Shown in pieces: positions 42,653 through 51,349 of a stretch of DNA of 64,000 bases. The stretch is from positions 1 through 64,000 of the forward strand of contig JAJEIO010000023.1 in the NCBI GenBank assembly GCA_022827835.1, read 5' to 3'. Each line of letters opens with the position of its first letter. Positions within the stretch are counted from its first letter, which is position 1. The position numbers and the translations under genes are program-made. The DNA comes from Candidatus Latescibacterota bacterium. GTDB lineage: Bacteria > Latescibacterota > UBA2968 > UBA8231. Below the pieces are notes generated by a model. It had not been told where the DNA came from. It worked only from the letters and a program-made list of their open reading frames with translations, and ran no database searches.

Positions 42653-45010
42653 CTACAGCGTCCGCTCGGTTTCGACCACAACCAAGGATTCAACGATGTC
42701 GCCTTCTGCGATGTCGTCGAATCCCGCAAATCCCATGCCGCACTCGAATCCCTCAGAGACCTCTCGCACGTCGTCTTTGAATCGCCGCAACGAAGTAAGC
42801 TCCCCGGTAAAGACAACTTGGCCATCGCGCAAAATCCGCACCTGATTGCTGCGGGCGATAGTGCCGTCTTGTACCAAACAACCACCAATCGTTCCCATGC
42901 GGGACGAGGTGAAAATCTGGCGTATTTCGGCCCGACCCACCACCTGTTCTTCGGTCGTTGGAGCCAAAAGACCAGCCAAGGCGGCTCGCACATCCTCGAT
43001 GACCTCATAGATGATGCGGTAGTTGCGAATTTCCACGCCTTCCTGCACGGCGAGATCGCGTGCCGAGGGTTGGGTGTTTACGTGGAAACCAAGCAAAATG
43101 GCGTTAGAGGCCGCTGCCAATAGCACATCCGATTCTGAAATGGCCCCCACCGCGCTGTGAATGACGTTGACCCGCACTTCCTCGTGGATTATGCGGCCCA
43201 GCTCTTCGGCAATGGCCTCGACCGACCCATCGACATCGCCTTTGACCACCACCCGCAACTCTTGAATGTGGCCTTGCTGGATCTGATCGTGTAAGTCGCT
43301 GAGCGTAACTGTGCGCAGCTTGCGGTGATCCTGCTCGCGCTTGATGAGATGCCGCCGCTGGCTGAGGTCCTTGGCCTCGCGCTCGGAATTGGCAACAGCA
43401 AAAGTATCTCCAGCTTGCGGCACCCCGGGCAACCCGAGCACTTGGACGGGTACGGAGGGTTTTGCTTCTTCGACTCGCTGGCCATGCTCGTCGAGCAGGG
43501 CGCGGACCCTGCCGCTATGCACGCCGGTAATAAAAGGCTCGCCGACGCACAGCGTTCCCTCTTGCACCAAAACTGTAGCCACAGCCCCCCGCCCCTTGTC
43601 GAGATGGGCTTCAACAATCGTCCCACGCGCTTTCTTATAAGGATTGGCCTGCAACTCAAGCAACTCGGCCACAATGAGGAGCAATTCCAGCAAGTGGTCT
43701 ATGCCTTGTCCGGTCTTGGCGGAGATCTCGGCACAGGGAATCTGCCCTCCCCACTCTTCGATTAAAACCCCTCTTTCCGACAATTCCCGTTTGATCTTGT
43801 CTGCATCGGCCGTAGGTAAGTCTATTTTGTTAATCGCTACTACTAAGGGAACCTGCGCGGCCTTGGCGTGGTCGATCGCTTCAATGGTTTGCGGCATGAC
43901 GCTGTCGTCGGCAGCCACGACCAAGATCACAATATCCGTTACTCTTGAACCACGCGCCCGCATCGCCGTGAAGGCCGCATGCCCTGGGGTGTCGAGGAAC
44001 GTCACGCCGCGACCATCTTCCATGTTGATCACATACGCCCCGATATGCTGGGTAATGCCGCCAGATTCTCCCTCGACCACCTTGCTTTCGCGCAAGTAGT
44101 CGAGCAACGAGGTTTTACCGTGATCGACGTGGCCCATGACGGTGACAACCGGCGGACGCGGCTCGGGTTCGCCGATTTCTTCCTCCTCGACAATCTCATC
44201 CAATTCGACTTCTTCGGCTTCCAGCGGAACCACTTCAAAGCCAAACTCATCGGCCAGCGTCTGCATGATGTCCATATCGAGGCGTTGATTGATCGTCGCC
44301 ATGGTACCCAACTGCAAACACAGGGCGATTACTTCGCTGACCTTGACGCCGAGTTGTTCGGCAAATTCGCCGAGCGTGATAAACTCACTGACCTTGATCT
44401 GGCGAATCTCATCGCCTTCCTCGGCACCGTCTTCGCGCGGGCCCCGCTCGTAGCGCCGGCGCACCCGCCCTTCGTTGAGCTGACTCAAGGTCCGCCGCAC
44501 GCTTTCTTGGACTTCCTTAGCATCGGGTGCCCCTTTGCGCCGCTTCCCCCGGCGGCGCTTGGGCGGCGACCCGGGCAAATTGGCCTGGGCGGTTACTTCT
44601 CGCTTCTCGCCCAAGCCCTCGCGGATGCTTTCTAAGCTATCCTGCCCTTTGCCACGCCGGCGACCGCGACGACGCCCTCCCTCGGCCTTGTCGGGCAGGG
44701 GCACGGCGCGCTCCTCGGCCTGCCCTTCGACGCCCTGCTTGCGAGTCGCCGCCCCCCTTTCGCGACGACGCTCGGGTCTCAAGCTATCTGCCTGTTTGCG
44801 GCTGTCCTCTTTGGCCTTCTGCCGCTTTACTTCCTCTATCGAGCTTTTCTTTTCTTCAGCCAGCTTGCGGTCGATGGCCTCCAGCATCTCGGGCGTAAGT
44901 ACGCTCATATGGCTTTTAACTTCCATATCCATGCCCTTGAGCATGGATATGAGCGCATCACTGGACAGCTTCTGTTCTTTGGCTACTTGATAAACCCGGC
45001 GCTTTTCCAA
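42653..45010 (-). CDS. infB: Translation initiation factor IF-2
   Basis: 785 residues. There is an IF2_N domain at the start (VYQVAKEQKLSSDALISMLKGM), a long charged linker rich in Arg and Glu, and a second IF2_N (FITLGEFAEQLGVKVSEVIALC) near 210. The GTPase follows with GHVDHGKTSLLD, DTPGHAAFTAMRARG, NKIDLP and SAKTG, then domains II-IV. It delivers initiator tRNA to the 30S subunit. The start is TTG, with GAGGGA 6 nt upstream. Confidence 0.96.
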   Translation of the reverse strand: MEKRRVYQVAKEQKLSSDALISMLKGMDMEVKSHMSVLTPEMLEAIDRKLAEEKKSSIEEVKRQKAKEDSRKQADSLRPERRRERGAATRKQGVEGQAEERAVPLPDKAEGGRRRGRRRGKGQDSLESIREGLGEKREVTAQANLPGSPPKRRRGKRRKGAPDAKEVQESVRRTLSQLNEGRVRRRYERGPREDGAEEGDEIRQIKVSEFITLGEFAEQLGVKVSEVIALCLQLGTMATINQRLDMDIMQTLADEFGFEVVPLEAEEVELDEIVEEEEIGEPEPRPPVVTVMGHVDHGKTSLLDYLRESKVVEGESGGITQHIGAYVINMEDGRGVTFLDTPGHAAFTAMRARGSRVTDIVILVVAADDSVMPQTIEAIDHAKAAQVPLVVAINKIDLPTADADKIKRELSERGVLIEEWGGQIPCAEISAKTGQGIDHLLELLLIVAELLELQANPYKKARGTIVEAHLDKGRGAVATVLVQEGTLCVGEPFITGVHSGRVRALLDEHGQRVEEAKPSVPVQVLGLPGVPQAGDTFAVANSEREAKDLSQRRHLIKREQDHRKLRTVTLSDLHDQIQQGHIQELRVVVKGDVDGSVEAIAEELGRIIHEEVRVNVIHSAVGAISESDVLLAAASNAILLGFHVNTQPSARDLAVQEGVEIRNYRIIYEVIEDVRAALAGLLAPTTEEQVVGRAEIRQIFTSSRMGTIGGCLVQDGTIARSNQVRILRDGQVVFTGELTSLRRFKDDVREVSEGFECGMGFAGFDDIAEGDIVESLVVVETERTL

Positions 45011-45024
45011 AACTATTCCCTCAG

Positions 45025-46398
45025 CTACTCAGCCCTTTGGTCTGTCTCGTCTTCTCCACTCACAGCGGGCGCGGCAAGCACTTCTTCACTCTTTTGCCCA
45101 GCCGCTTCTTCCTCAGCGGTGATCAATGCTTCAATATCGACCTCACCATGTTCGGCAAGGTATGCGGCGGCAGCGACCTTTACCCCTTGGGCGGTTTCGG
45201 CCAACTCTAGGCCCGGCACGGTCTGTAACAGCTCTGTATCGGCCTCGGAGATCGCGGTGATGGAGTCGAAACCGGACGTGGTCAAACTCAGGGCAATCAA
45301 CTCGCTAATACCATCTATCTGGCGGAATACTTGCTGGTACTTCTCCTGCTTGGCGCGGCGCTCTTGGTATTGCCCGTCGGTGATGATATCGAGCCCCCAA
45401 CCCGTCAGTTGGCTGGCGAGTTTGGTATTTTGGCCGCCCTTGCCAATGGCCAGCGATAGCTGCTCCTCTTCGACGATCACCACCGCGTGCCGACGGCGCG
45501 AATCCGTAATGCAGCGCACTACGGTGGCTGGGCTTAGAGCGCGGCTTATGAATATATCCGGCTCGTCGATCCAAGGAACGATATCTATGCGCTCGCCACT
45601 CAATTCTCGGACGATGGCTTGCACCCGCGATCCTTTCACCCCCACGCAGGCCCCCACCGGATCGACGCGTTCGTCGCTGCTGCTAACCGCAATCTTGGCT
45701 CGCTCCCCCGGCTCGCGGGCCACGCCGTGAATCTCGACGATGCCTTCGGCTATCTCCGGCACTTCTGTCGCAAAGAGCTTCCTGAGGAATTCGGGCCGCG
45801 TGCGAGAAAGCAAGACCTGAGGCCCTCGGCTCGACTTGAGTACCTCGTATATATAGCCTCGCACCGCATCGCCTTGGCGGTAGCGCTCGCGGCGGATTTG
45901 CTCTTTGTATGGCACGGCGGCCTCGGCCCGACCAAGGTTGAGAATGATATCGCCGTGGCTGATTTGTTGCACAGTACCGGATTCGACGAGACCGACCCGA
46001 CCGATAAATTCGTCGTATATTCGCTCGCGCTCGGCTTCGCGGACCCGCTGAATGAGAATCTGCTTTGCGGTCTGTATGGCGTTGCGACCAAAGTCGGCGA
46101 AATTGAGCTGCTGTACCAGCACGGAACCCAGTTGGGCATGAGGGTCGATGTTGCGGGCATCGGCGAGGAGAATCTCTATGGATGGCTCGACCACTTCTTC
46201 GACGACGGTCTTGCGGGCATACACGGCCATCTTGCCCTGGACCGCGTCGATGTCAACTTCGTAATTTTCGGTATTGCCGTAGTGCCTTTTGGCGGCCGAA
46301 ATTAGGGCGTCGGCAAGGGTTTGTACCACCAATTCCCGATCGACGTTTTTTTCGCGGGCAATCTGCCCCAAGGCTTCGACAATGTTTGCGTTGTTCAT
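45025..46398 (-). CDS. nusA: Transcription termination/antitermination factor NusA
   Basis: 457 residues. An N-terminal RNA-polymerase-binding domain is followed by S1 (LVESGTVQQISHGDIILNLGRAEAAVPYKEQ), KH1 (KIAVSSSDERVDPVGACVGVKGSRVQAIVRELSGERIDIVPW) and KH2 (SLAIGKGGQNTKLASQLTGW). A helix-hairpin-like region and an acidic tail end the protein. In E. coli NusA autoregulates its operon through leader termination, and a terminator-like hairpin lies ahead of rimP here. Confidence 0.96.
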   Translation of the reverse strand: MNNANIVEALGQIAREKNVDRELVVQTLADALISAAKRHYGNTENYEVDIDAVQGKMAVYARKTVVEEVVEPSIEILLADARNIDPHAQLGSVLVQQLNFADFGRNAIQTAKQILIQRVREAERERIYDEFIGRVGLVESGTVQQISHGDIILNLGRAEAAVPYKEQIRRERYRQGDAVRGYIYEVLKSSRGPQVLLSRTRPEFLRKLFATEVPEIAEGIVEIHGVAREPGERAKIAVSSSDERVDPVGACVGVKGSRVQAIVRELSGERIDIVPWIDEPDIFISRALSPATVVRCITDSRRRHAVVIVEEEQLSLAIGKGGQNTKLASQLTGWGLDIITDGQYQERRAKQEKYQQVFRQIDGISELIALSLTTSGFDSITAISEADTELLQTVPGLELAETAQGVKVAAAAYLAEHGEVDIEALITAEEEAAGQKSEEVLAAPAVSGEDETDQRAE

Positions 46399-46421
46399 GT
46401 CTTTTGCTCGACCTTCGCTGC

Positions 46422-46874
46422 TTACAATTCTGGTTCGATGTTGGCTTTAGCAATATTGGCGCGTGCCACGATCTCGGCTGGGCTGTCGAGCTGAATCTGG
46501 TCAGCTTCCCAAGCGACCAGCCGACCTTTGACCGCTCGACCGGACGTGAGTACGACTTTTAGCAGCCGGCCCTGGGCGCGGGTAAAATCCCCATCGGTCT
46601 CTAGAGGCCGGTCCAATCCGGGCGAAGTAACTTCGAGCCGATAGCGTCCGGCAATGGGATCTTCTATGTCGAAAAGATCGGCCACTTCGCGACTGATTGA
46701 CTCGCAGGTGGCCAGCGTTACGCCGCAATTTTTGTGAACCAATAATCTGACTAGCTGATTACCGTGGGCTCCGCTGAGTTCGATATCGACGAGTTCGGCC
46801 TCGTGCTCGCGGACAATGGGTTCGACAAGAGCTACTAGATCGGCCTTTAATGCGAATTTATCTACGGCGGAAAT
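46422..46874 (-). CDS. rimP: Ribosome maturation factor RimP, probable ATT start
   Basis: A conventional start (TTG 46742) would give only 106 residues and remove the conserved first domain. The frame stays open upstream and encodes LKADLVALVEPIVREHEAELVDIELSGAHGNQLVRLLVHKNCGV, which is RimP. An in-frame stop (TAA) lies eight codons before the ATT, and no ATG, GTG or TTG falls between it and the TTG at 46742. An ATT at 46874 has GGGGG 10 nt upstream and yields 150 residues, the family length. AUU starts are known for infC and allow autoregulation. The protein assists 30S assembly. Confidence 0.85.
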   Translation of the reverse strand: MSAVDKFALKADLVALVEPIVREHEAELVDIELSGAHGNQLVRLLVHKNCGVTLATCESISREVADLFDIEDPIAGRYRLEVTSPGLDRPLETDGDFTRAQGRLLKVVLTSGRAVKGRLVAWEADQIQLDSPAEIVARANIAKANIEPEL

Positions 46875-46895
46875 ACGCGCTTTTCCCCCTTAAGC

Positions 46896-46945
46896 AAAAA
46901 AGTGGGCTATGACGCCCACTCGGGATTATAAAATATGGAATTATA
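46896..46945 (-). promoter_or_regulatory. Leader of rimP-nusA-infB: TATAAT boxes and a terminator-like hairpin
   Basis: On the minus strand two TATAAT hexamers (46940-46945 and 46925-46930) are followed by GTGGGC-GTCATA-GCCCAC and six Ts, ending 4 nt before the rimP ribosome-binding site. The hairpin is either the terminator of the upstream der-merR unit or an attenuator in the rimP leader. The upstream TATAAT has a weak TTAAGT 17 bp before it. Confidence 0.6.
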
Positions 46946-46990
46946 TTAGTTTAGGCAAGAAGACTTAACAGCCCTAGCCAAATGTCGACG

Positions 46991-47413
46991 CTAGAGGAGA
47001 CGCAATATCTCGCGCAGTTCTTTTTTGGTCTCTTCGATCATTCTCAATGCGGCTTCCCGGCCCTGTACAGGCTCGGCGTTGGCTTGCGCCGCTGCTGGCG
47101 CGGGACTGTCCTGTTGTTGGGCAAGCAAAATAGACACTTGCTCGCCAACCTGACGCAGGAGCTCGGGTTCGTCTTTGAGCTTTTTCTTTACGCCTTGCGT
47201 CGTATAGCGCTCCTCATAGAGGAGGCGTTTGAGCAACAGGATGATCCCTATATCGCGTTCTCTGTAGGCCCTGTTTTTGCCACCGCGCGCGCGACGCGGT
47301 CGCAAACACACAAACTCCTTCTCCCACGCCCTGAGCGTATAGGGTTGTAGTTGTGTGAGTTCTGCGACTTCGCTGATGCTGTAATACAGCTTGTTTTGCA
47401 ATGGATTTTTCAC
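46991..47413 (-). CDS. MerR-family transcriptional regulator
   Basis: 140 residues. The winged-helix HTH is SISEVAELTQLQPYTLRAWEKEFVCLRPRRARGGKNRAYRERDIGII near 12-60. The C-terminal part has a linker rich in Ala, Gln and Pro, then a helix (REAALRMIEETKKELREILRLL), with no Cys-based metal site. Start GTG overlaps the der stop as GTGA. The inducer and targets are unknown; the coupling to der is notable. Confidence 0.85.
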   Translation of the reverse strand: MKNPLQNKLYYSISEVAELTQLQPYTLRAWEKEFVCLRPRRARGGKNRAYRERDIGIILLLKRLLYEERYTTQGVKKKLKDEPELLRQVGEQVSILLAQQQDSPAPAAAQANAEPVQGREAALRMIEETKKELREILRLL

Positions 47414-48765
47414 GATCGCACTTCCCTGTATCCTTTGCGATGACGCCAGGCGATGCGCAAGGGCGTTCCCTCGAAATCAAACTCCGACCTCAGTCGATTT
47501 TCGATGTGGCGTCGATAATTTCCCGGCACGGAGCGGGGCAAATTGGTAAAGATCGTAAATGCCGGCGGGTTAATCGCGTGTTGGGTTGCGTAGAGCAGAC
47601 GGACATCTCGGCCTTCTTGAGTCGCTAGGTACTCGCCAGAAAACTGCTGAATGATCTTGTTCAAGCGCGCGGTGGGAATCCGCGTCCGGCGCTTATTGCC
47701 CACCGCGGCCACCACTTCGAGACACTTGTGAACCCGCCGTCCGGTCAAGCCCGATATGCACAGCACTGGATAGTTGCGCAAAAAGGGGTAGCGGTCGCGT
47801 AACTCGCCGCGATACTCATCCGCAGTGCTCTCGGCGACTAAATCCCATTTATTGATCGCCACCACCAAGCCGCAGCCTGACTTTATTACTTGCTCCATGA
47901 TGCGGGCATCTTGCATGACCCACCTTTCGGCACCGTCTATGAGCACAACCGCCACATCGGCTTGGTCGATGCTATTGGCCGCCCGGCGCGTGCTGTAGAA
48001 TTCCACCGGATCATCGACCTTAGATCGCCGCCGCAAACCGGCCGTATCCACGAACTGCAGGTGGCTATCCTGCCAAGTCAAGCGCAACTGAGTCGGGTCT
48101 CGGGTCGTGCCAGGCCGGTCGTGGACAATGGAAACCTGATAACCGGCGAGGTGATTGATCAGCGTGGATTTGCCCACGTTGGGCCGACCAACCAAAGCGA
48201 CCCGAATCGCCGCCTCGTCCCATTCCGGCCCATACGCCTCGGCCTCATCGAAGAGCGCTATGAGTGCATCGAGCAAATCCCCGGTACGCCGCCCGGTCAC
48301 GGCTGAAACTGGTAGGGGCTCCCCCAAGCCGAGCCGGTAGAATTCGTCGAGCGGCGCGACTGGTCCTGCCTCATCAACCTTGTTGACGGCCAGCAAGCAC
48401 TTTCCGCCCCCGCTGCGCAGCATGGCCCCCATTTCTTGGTCGAGATCGGTCAAACCCGTAGTCCCGTCGCAGAGAAAAATCGCTATATCCGCTTCTGCCA
48501 AGGCATTTGCCGCTTGCGAGCGCACGGCCGCGGATAGCGCGTCTTTGGCATTGGGCATATAGCCACCTGTATCGACCAACGTGAAAGACCGCCCTCCCCA
48601 ATCGGCTGCGGCGAATATCTGATCGCGCGTGACCCCGGGCTGGCCATCGGTTATGGCCCATCGGGTCCCCAAGATGCGGTTGAAAAGGGTCGATTTGCCC
48701 ACGTTGGGACGACCGACAATCGCCACGATGGGCCGACGATAGCTTTCGACGGTTCGGGTGCTCAT
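47410..48765 (-). CDS. der: Ribosome biogenesis GTPase Der (EngA)
   Basis: 451 residues with two tandem GTPase domains (GRPNVGKSTLFNRILG near 21; GRPNVGKSTLINHLAG near 195) and a C-terminal KH-like domain ending TPLRIAWRHRKGYREV. It acts in 50S assembly. The ATG at 48765 overlaps the DUF512 gene stop (ATGA); an upstream in-frame ATG would add 26 unconserved residues. Confidence 0.95.
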   Translation of the reverse strand: MSTRTVESYRRPIVAIVGRPNVGKSTLFNRILGTRWAITDGQPGVTRDQIFAAADWGGRSFTLVDTGGYMPNAKDALSAAVRSQAANALAEADIAIFLCDGTTGLTDLDQEMGAMLRSGGGKCLLAVNKVDEAGPVAPLDEFYRLGLGEPLPVSAVTGRRTGDLLDALIALFDEAEAYGPEWDEAAIRVALVGRPNVGKSTLINHLAGYQVSIVHDRPGTTRDPTQLRLTWQDSHLQFVDTAGLRRRSKVDDPVEFYSTRRAANSIDQADVAVVLIDGAERWVMQDARIMEQVIKSGCGLVVAINKWDLVAESTADEYRGELRDRYPFLRNYPVLCISGLTGRRVHKCLEVVAAVGNKRRTRIPTARLNKIIQQFSGEYLATQEGRDVRLLYATQHAINPPAFTIFTNLPRSVPGNYRRHIENRLRSEFDFEGTPLRIAWRHRKGYREVRS

Positions 48766-50120
48766 TTTTCGCGCCCTATGTAGTAACCCAATTCGGTTAG
48801 CTGCCGCCCCTCCCCTTGTATTTTCACGCCTTGATCGGTCCAAACGCGCTCGAGCGATTCGACCAAGTCGTATCCCCCTACCGCGAGGGGGATACCAGCC
48901 TCTTCAGCCAGTTGTGGCACGGTCATGTCGTCCAGCGTCAAACCCTCGCCATTGATGCAATTGGGCGGCAGCAGGACTAAATCCCGCTGGATTCCATCGC
49001 GCACTCTCGCAGCCATATCGCGGCCGGTCAGCAGGCCCGATACGGTGATGCCACGACCGAAAAAGTCGTTATCTACCGGCAGGAGATCGATCTGGACGTT
49101 CTCAATGGCATTCAGCCTAGCGACTAGGGGCACGAGTATGCGCTCGGCCAAGCGCCCGGTCAGCAGGCCAATCCGCATGGCCTTGGCCGTGCGCGCTGGT
49201 AGCCTCTGGCTCGCCTCGTCCCACGTGTCGAGTAAGGAGCGAACCATGCCGATGCCGTTTTCTAGCTGGGGAAACGCATCGTAATACGACGCTGCTGGCA
49301 AAGGCCGGCCCGTCAGCAGAAATATCTCGTCAGCCGCATAGACGAACCGCTCGCCAAAGCGCGCTTTAAATTGCAAGCCCCATGCTTCGGCTACGTCCGC
49401 GTACTCAGCAGCCTTGGCCGGAGTCACCGGAGCGAGCTGGACGAGCTTGTCCCGGTGATCAGTCAGCCCGACCGGCACGAGCGCCACCGAACGCACCGCG
49501 GGATAGTACGCGGACAGATCGGCCACCGTGCGCTCTAGGTGCGGCCCGTCGTTCCAACCTGGGCAGAGCACGACTTGGGTGTGCATCTCAATGCCGTTAT
49601 CAGCTAGTTTGCGCAAGCGCTCGTTGATATCAATAGTCGCTTTCGTGCGCCCGAGCATGACTTGCCTCAGTTCGGGGTCGGTGGCGTGGACTGAGATGTA
49701 TTGCGGCGTTAGCCCTTGTTCAATGATGCGGTCGATATCGCTTTCGCGGACATTGGTCAGGGTCACGTATGAACCGTGGAGAAAAGAGAGCCGGAAATCG
49801 TCGTCTTCAAAATACAGGCTGCGCCGCATGCCCTTGGGCATTTGGTGAATAAAGCAAAAGACACATTTGTTGTTGCAGCTACGCAAACGCATGTCTTCGA
49901 AGACGAGCCCTAAGGACTCGCCACTTCGGCGCTCGATCTCGGCCTCGTACAGGTCTTCGCCGCGCTCGATTTCTACGCAGATCACTTCCTCGGCACTATT
50001 GACCTGGACATCGATCAAATCGCGCACTTCTTCACCATTGATGCGCAAAATGCGATCACCAATGAGAAAACCCGCACGCGCGCCGAGACTATCGGGCTCG
50101 ATTTGTTTTACTACGACCAT
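48762..50120 (-). CDS. DUF512 radical SAM protein with N-terminal PDZ-like domain
   Basis: 452 residues. VVVKQIEPDSLGARAGFLIGDRILRINGEEVRDLID is a PDZ-like domain. RSCNNKCVFCFIHQMPKGMRRSLYFEDDDFRLSF near 80-115 has the C-x3-C-x2-C iron-sulfur/SAM site. The C-terminal DUF512 region holds the conserved PPNCINGEGLTLDDM. The reaction is unknown; the family is regularly found next to der, as here. Adjacent coupling to der suggests a ribosome- or tRNA-related role (inference). Confidence 0.88.
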   Translation of the reverse strand: MVVVKQIEPDSLGARAGFLIGDRILRINGEEVRDLIDVQVNSAEEVICVEIERGEDLYEAEIERRSGESLGLVFEDMRLRSCNNKCVFCFIHQMPKGMRRSLYFEDDDFRLSFLHGSYVTLTNVRESDIDRIIEQGLTPQYISVHATDPELRQVMLGRTKATIDINERLRKLADNGIEMHTQVVLCPGWNDGPHLERTVADLSAYYPAVRSVALVPVGLTDHRDKLVQLAPVTPAKAAEYADVAEAWGLQFKARFGERFVYAADEIFLLTGRPLPAASYYDAFPQLENGIGMVRSLLDTWDEASQRLPARTAKAMRIGLLTGRLAERILVPLVARLNAIENVQIDLLPVDNDFFGRGITVSGLLTGRDMAARVRDGIQRDLVLLPPNCINGEGLTLDDMTVPQLAEEAGIPLAVGGYDLVESLERVWTDQGVKIQGEGRQLTELGYYIGREK

Positions 50121-50228
50121 AGTGAATCAAGCAATTAATCTACGTATCATAATGCGGGGCAAGATGTTCTATCGGTATCGGTAAAGGTATATGGATATTG
50201 CACCGACGGCAACACCTTGGAAAGAAAT

Positions 50229-50263
50229 AAAAAATCCGCCCGACCTAGTTGGCCAAGCGGATA
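50229..50263 (-). terminator. Terminator after tRNA-Gly
   Basis: On the minus strand ATCCGC and GCGGAT close a stem over a CT-rich loop and are followed by TTTTTT. It begins two bases after the tRNA CCA end. Confidence 0.75.
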
Positions 50264-50265
50264 GT

Positions 50266-50339
50266 GGAGCGGGAGACGGGAATCGAACCCGCGACATCAA
50301 GCTTGGGAAGCTTGCGCTCTACCCCTGAGCTACTCCCGC
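50266..50339 (-). tRNA. tRNA-Gly (anticodon CCC)
   Basis: The acceptor GCGGGAG pairs with CTCCCGC. The D-arm is GCTC/GAGC, the anticodon stem CAAGC/GCTTG encloses TTCCCAA, and the T-arm is GCGGG/CCCGT with TTCGAAT. CCA is encoded. It reads GGG codons. Confidence 0.95.
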
Positions 50340-50379
50340 TAATTTTTGCGCATAAGGTAAGGCGAGGCCCCAATCGCTG

Positions 50380-51330
50380 TCAACCCGCCCTACGATCCCA
50401 TCGATACTCCCACTCGCCGACGATGCGCTGGACGACGCCGGCCTTTCCCCATACATCGAGATCTAATTCGCGCAGGCGGCGGTCGCGGCTGCACCACGTT
50501 ATTTGTCGCTTGGCTAAGTGGCGGGTGCGCTGTTTGGTCCGCTCAACGGCTTCTTGCCACGGACAATGCCCTGCCAGCGCACTGCATATTTCGAGATAAC
50601 CCAAAGTCCCCAAGGCGCTGTTACTTGGGTCGTATCCCATTTCGCGCAAGGAGCGGACTTCCTCGATCCATCCCTGCTCGATCATCTGTTCAACCCGCTG
50701 ATCGATCCGCTCGTAGAGCCGACTGCGTGCCATAGTCAGACTGATCATCTGCGGCTGCTGTACAAGGGGTTGTCCCTTGTGCTCCCGCCATAAAGTGCTG
50801 AGCGAGCCCTTCCCGACCATTGCCACCTCCAACGCTCGCAGGATCCGCTGTGCGTCACTTGGCTGCAAACGCGCGTGTGCGACCGGATCTCGACGGCCCA
50901 AGTCCTCGTATAGGGAGGAAAGCCCCTCGCAGTGCAGGCGATTTTGCAATTCGGCGCGAATCGGCGCGTATTCGGTCGCGTCCTCAAAACATCCGTCCAG
51001 TGCACTCTGCCAGTACAGGCCCGTCCCTCCGACCATGATGGGCAGTCCCCCTCTGTTCCAGACCTGCTTAATGATGCGCCGCGCGGCTCGCTCATATGCT
51101 CCCGCGCTGTAGGTTTCCTCGGGAGAAAGTACATCGAGCAAGTGATGGGGGCATTGATTCTGCTGTTCAGCGGTTGGCTTGGCCGTGCCGATGTCCATGT
51201 AGCGATAGATTTGCCGCGAGTCGGCCGAGATGATTTCTGCTTTGGGTAGGTGCTGGGCTGCTTTGAGGGCTATTTCTGTTTTACCTGTGGCGGTGGATCC
51301 GGTGATTAGTATTAGTTGTTTGTTTAACAT
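50380..51330 (-). CDS. miaA: tRNA dimethylallyltransferase
   Basis: Adds the dimethylallyl group to A37 of tRNAs reading U-initial codons. 316 residues. The P-loop is ITGSTATGKTEIAL near 9-22, followed by ISADSRQIYRYMDIGTAKP and MVGGTGLYWQSALDG. The C-terminal KQRTRHLAKRQITWCSRD is diagnostic. The ATG lies in the right arm of a weaker dif-like repeat; the NFACT gene precedes it closely. Confidence 0.95.
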   Translation of the reverse strand: MLNKQLILITGSTATGKTEIALKAAQHLPKAEIISADSRQIYRYMDIGTAKPTAEQQNQCPHHLLDVLSPEETYSAGAYERAARRIIKQVWNRGGLPIMVGGTGLYWQSALDGCFEDATEYAPIRAELQNRLHCEGLSSLYEDLGRRDPVAHARLQPSDAQRILRALEVAMVGKGSLSTLWREHKGQPLVQQPQMISLTMARSRLYERIDQRVEQMIEQGWIEEVRSLREMGYDPSNSALGTLGYLEICSALAGHCPWQEAVERTKQRTRHLAKRQITWCSRDRRLRELDLDVWGKAGVVQRIVGEWEYRWDRRAG

Positions 51331-51349
51331 ATTACTGATTATATGACTA
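51322..51349 (-). repeat. dif-like Xer site, copy 6 (weaker)
   Basis: Minus strand: TAGTCATATAA, centre TCAGTA, ATATGTTAAAC. The left arm matches copies 3-5 at 8 of 11; the right arm matches the E. coli dif XerD arm at 9 of 11. It begins at the NFACT stop codon and contains the miaA ATG, so chance similarity of an AT-rich start region is a real alternative. Confidence 0.35.

Noticed and set aside
46422..46742. Short 106-residue RimP starting at TTG 46742
   Set aside because: This start removes the conserved N-terminal domain, which is encoded in frame immediately upstream without any stop.
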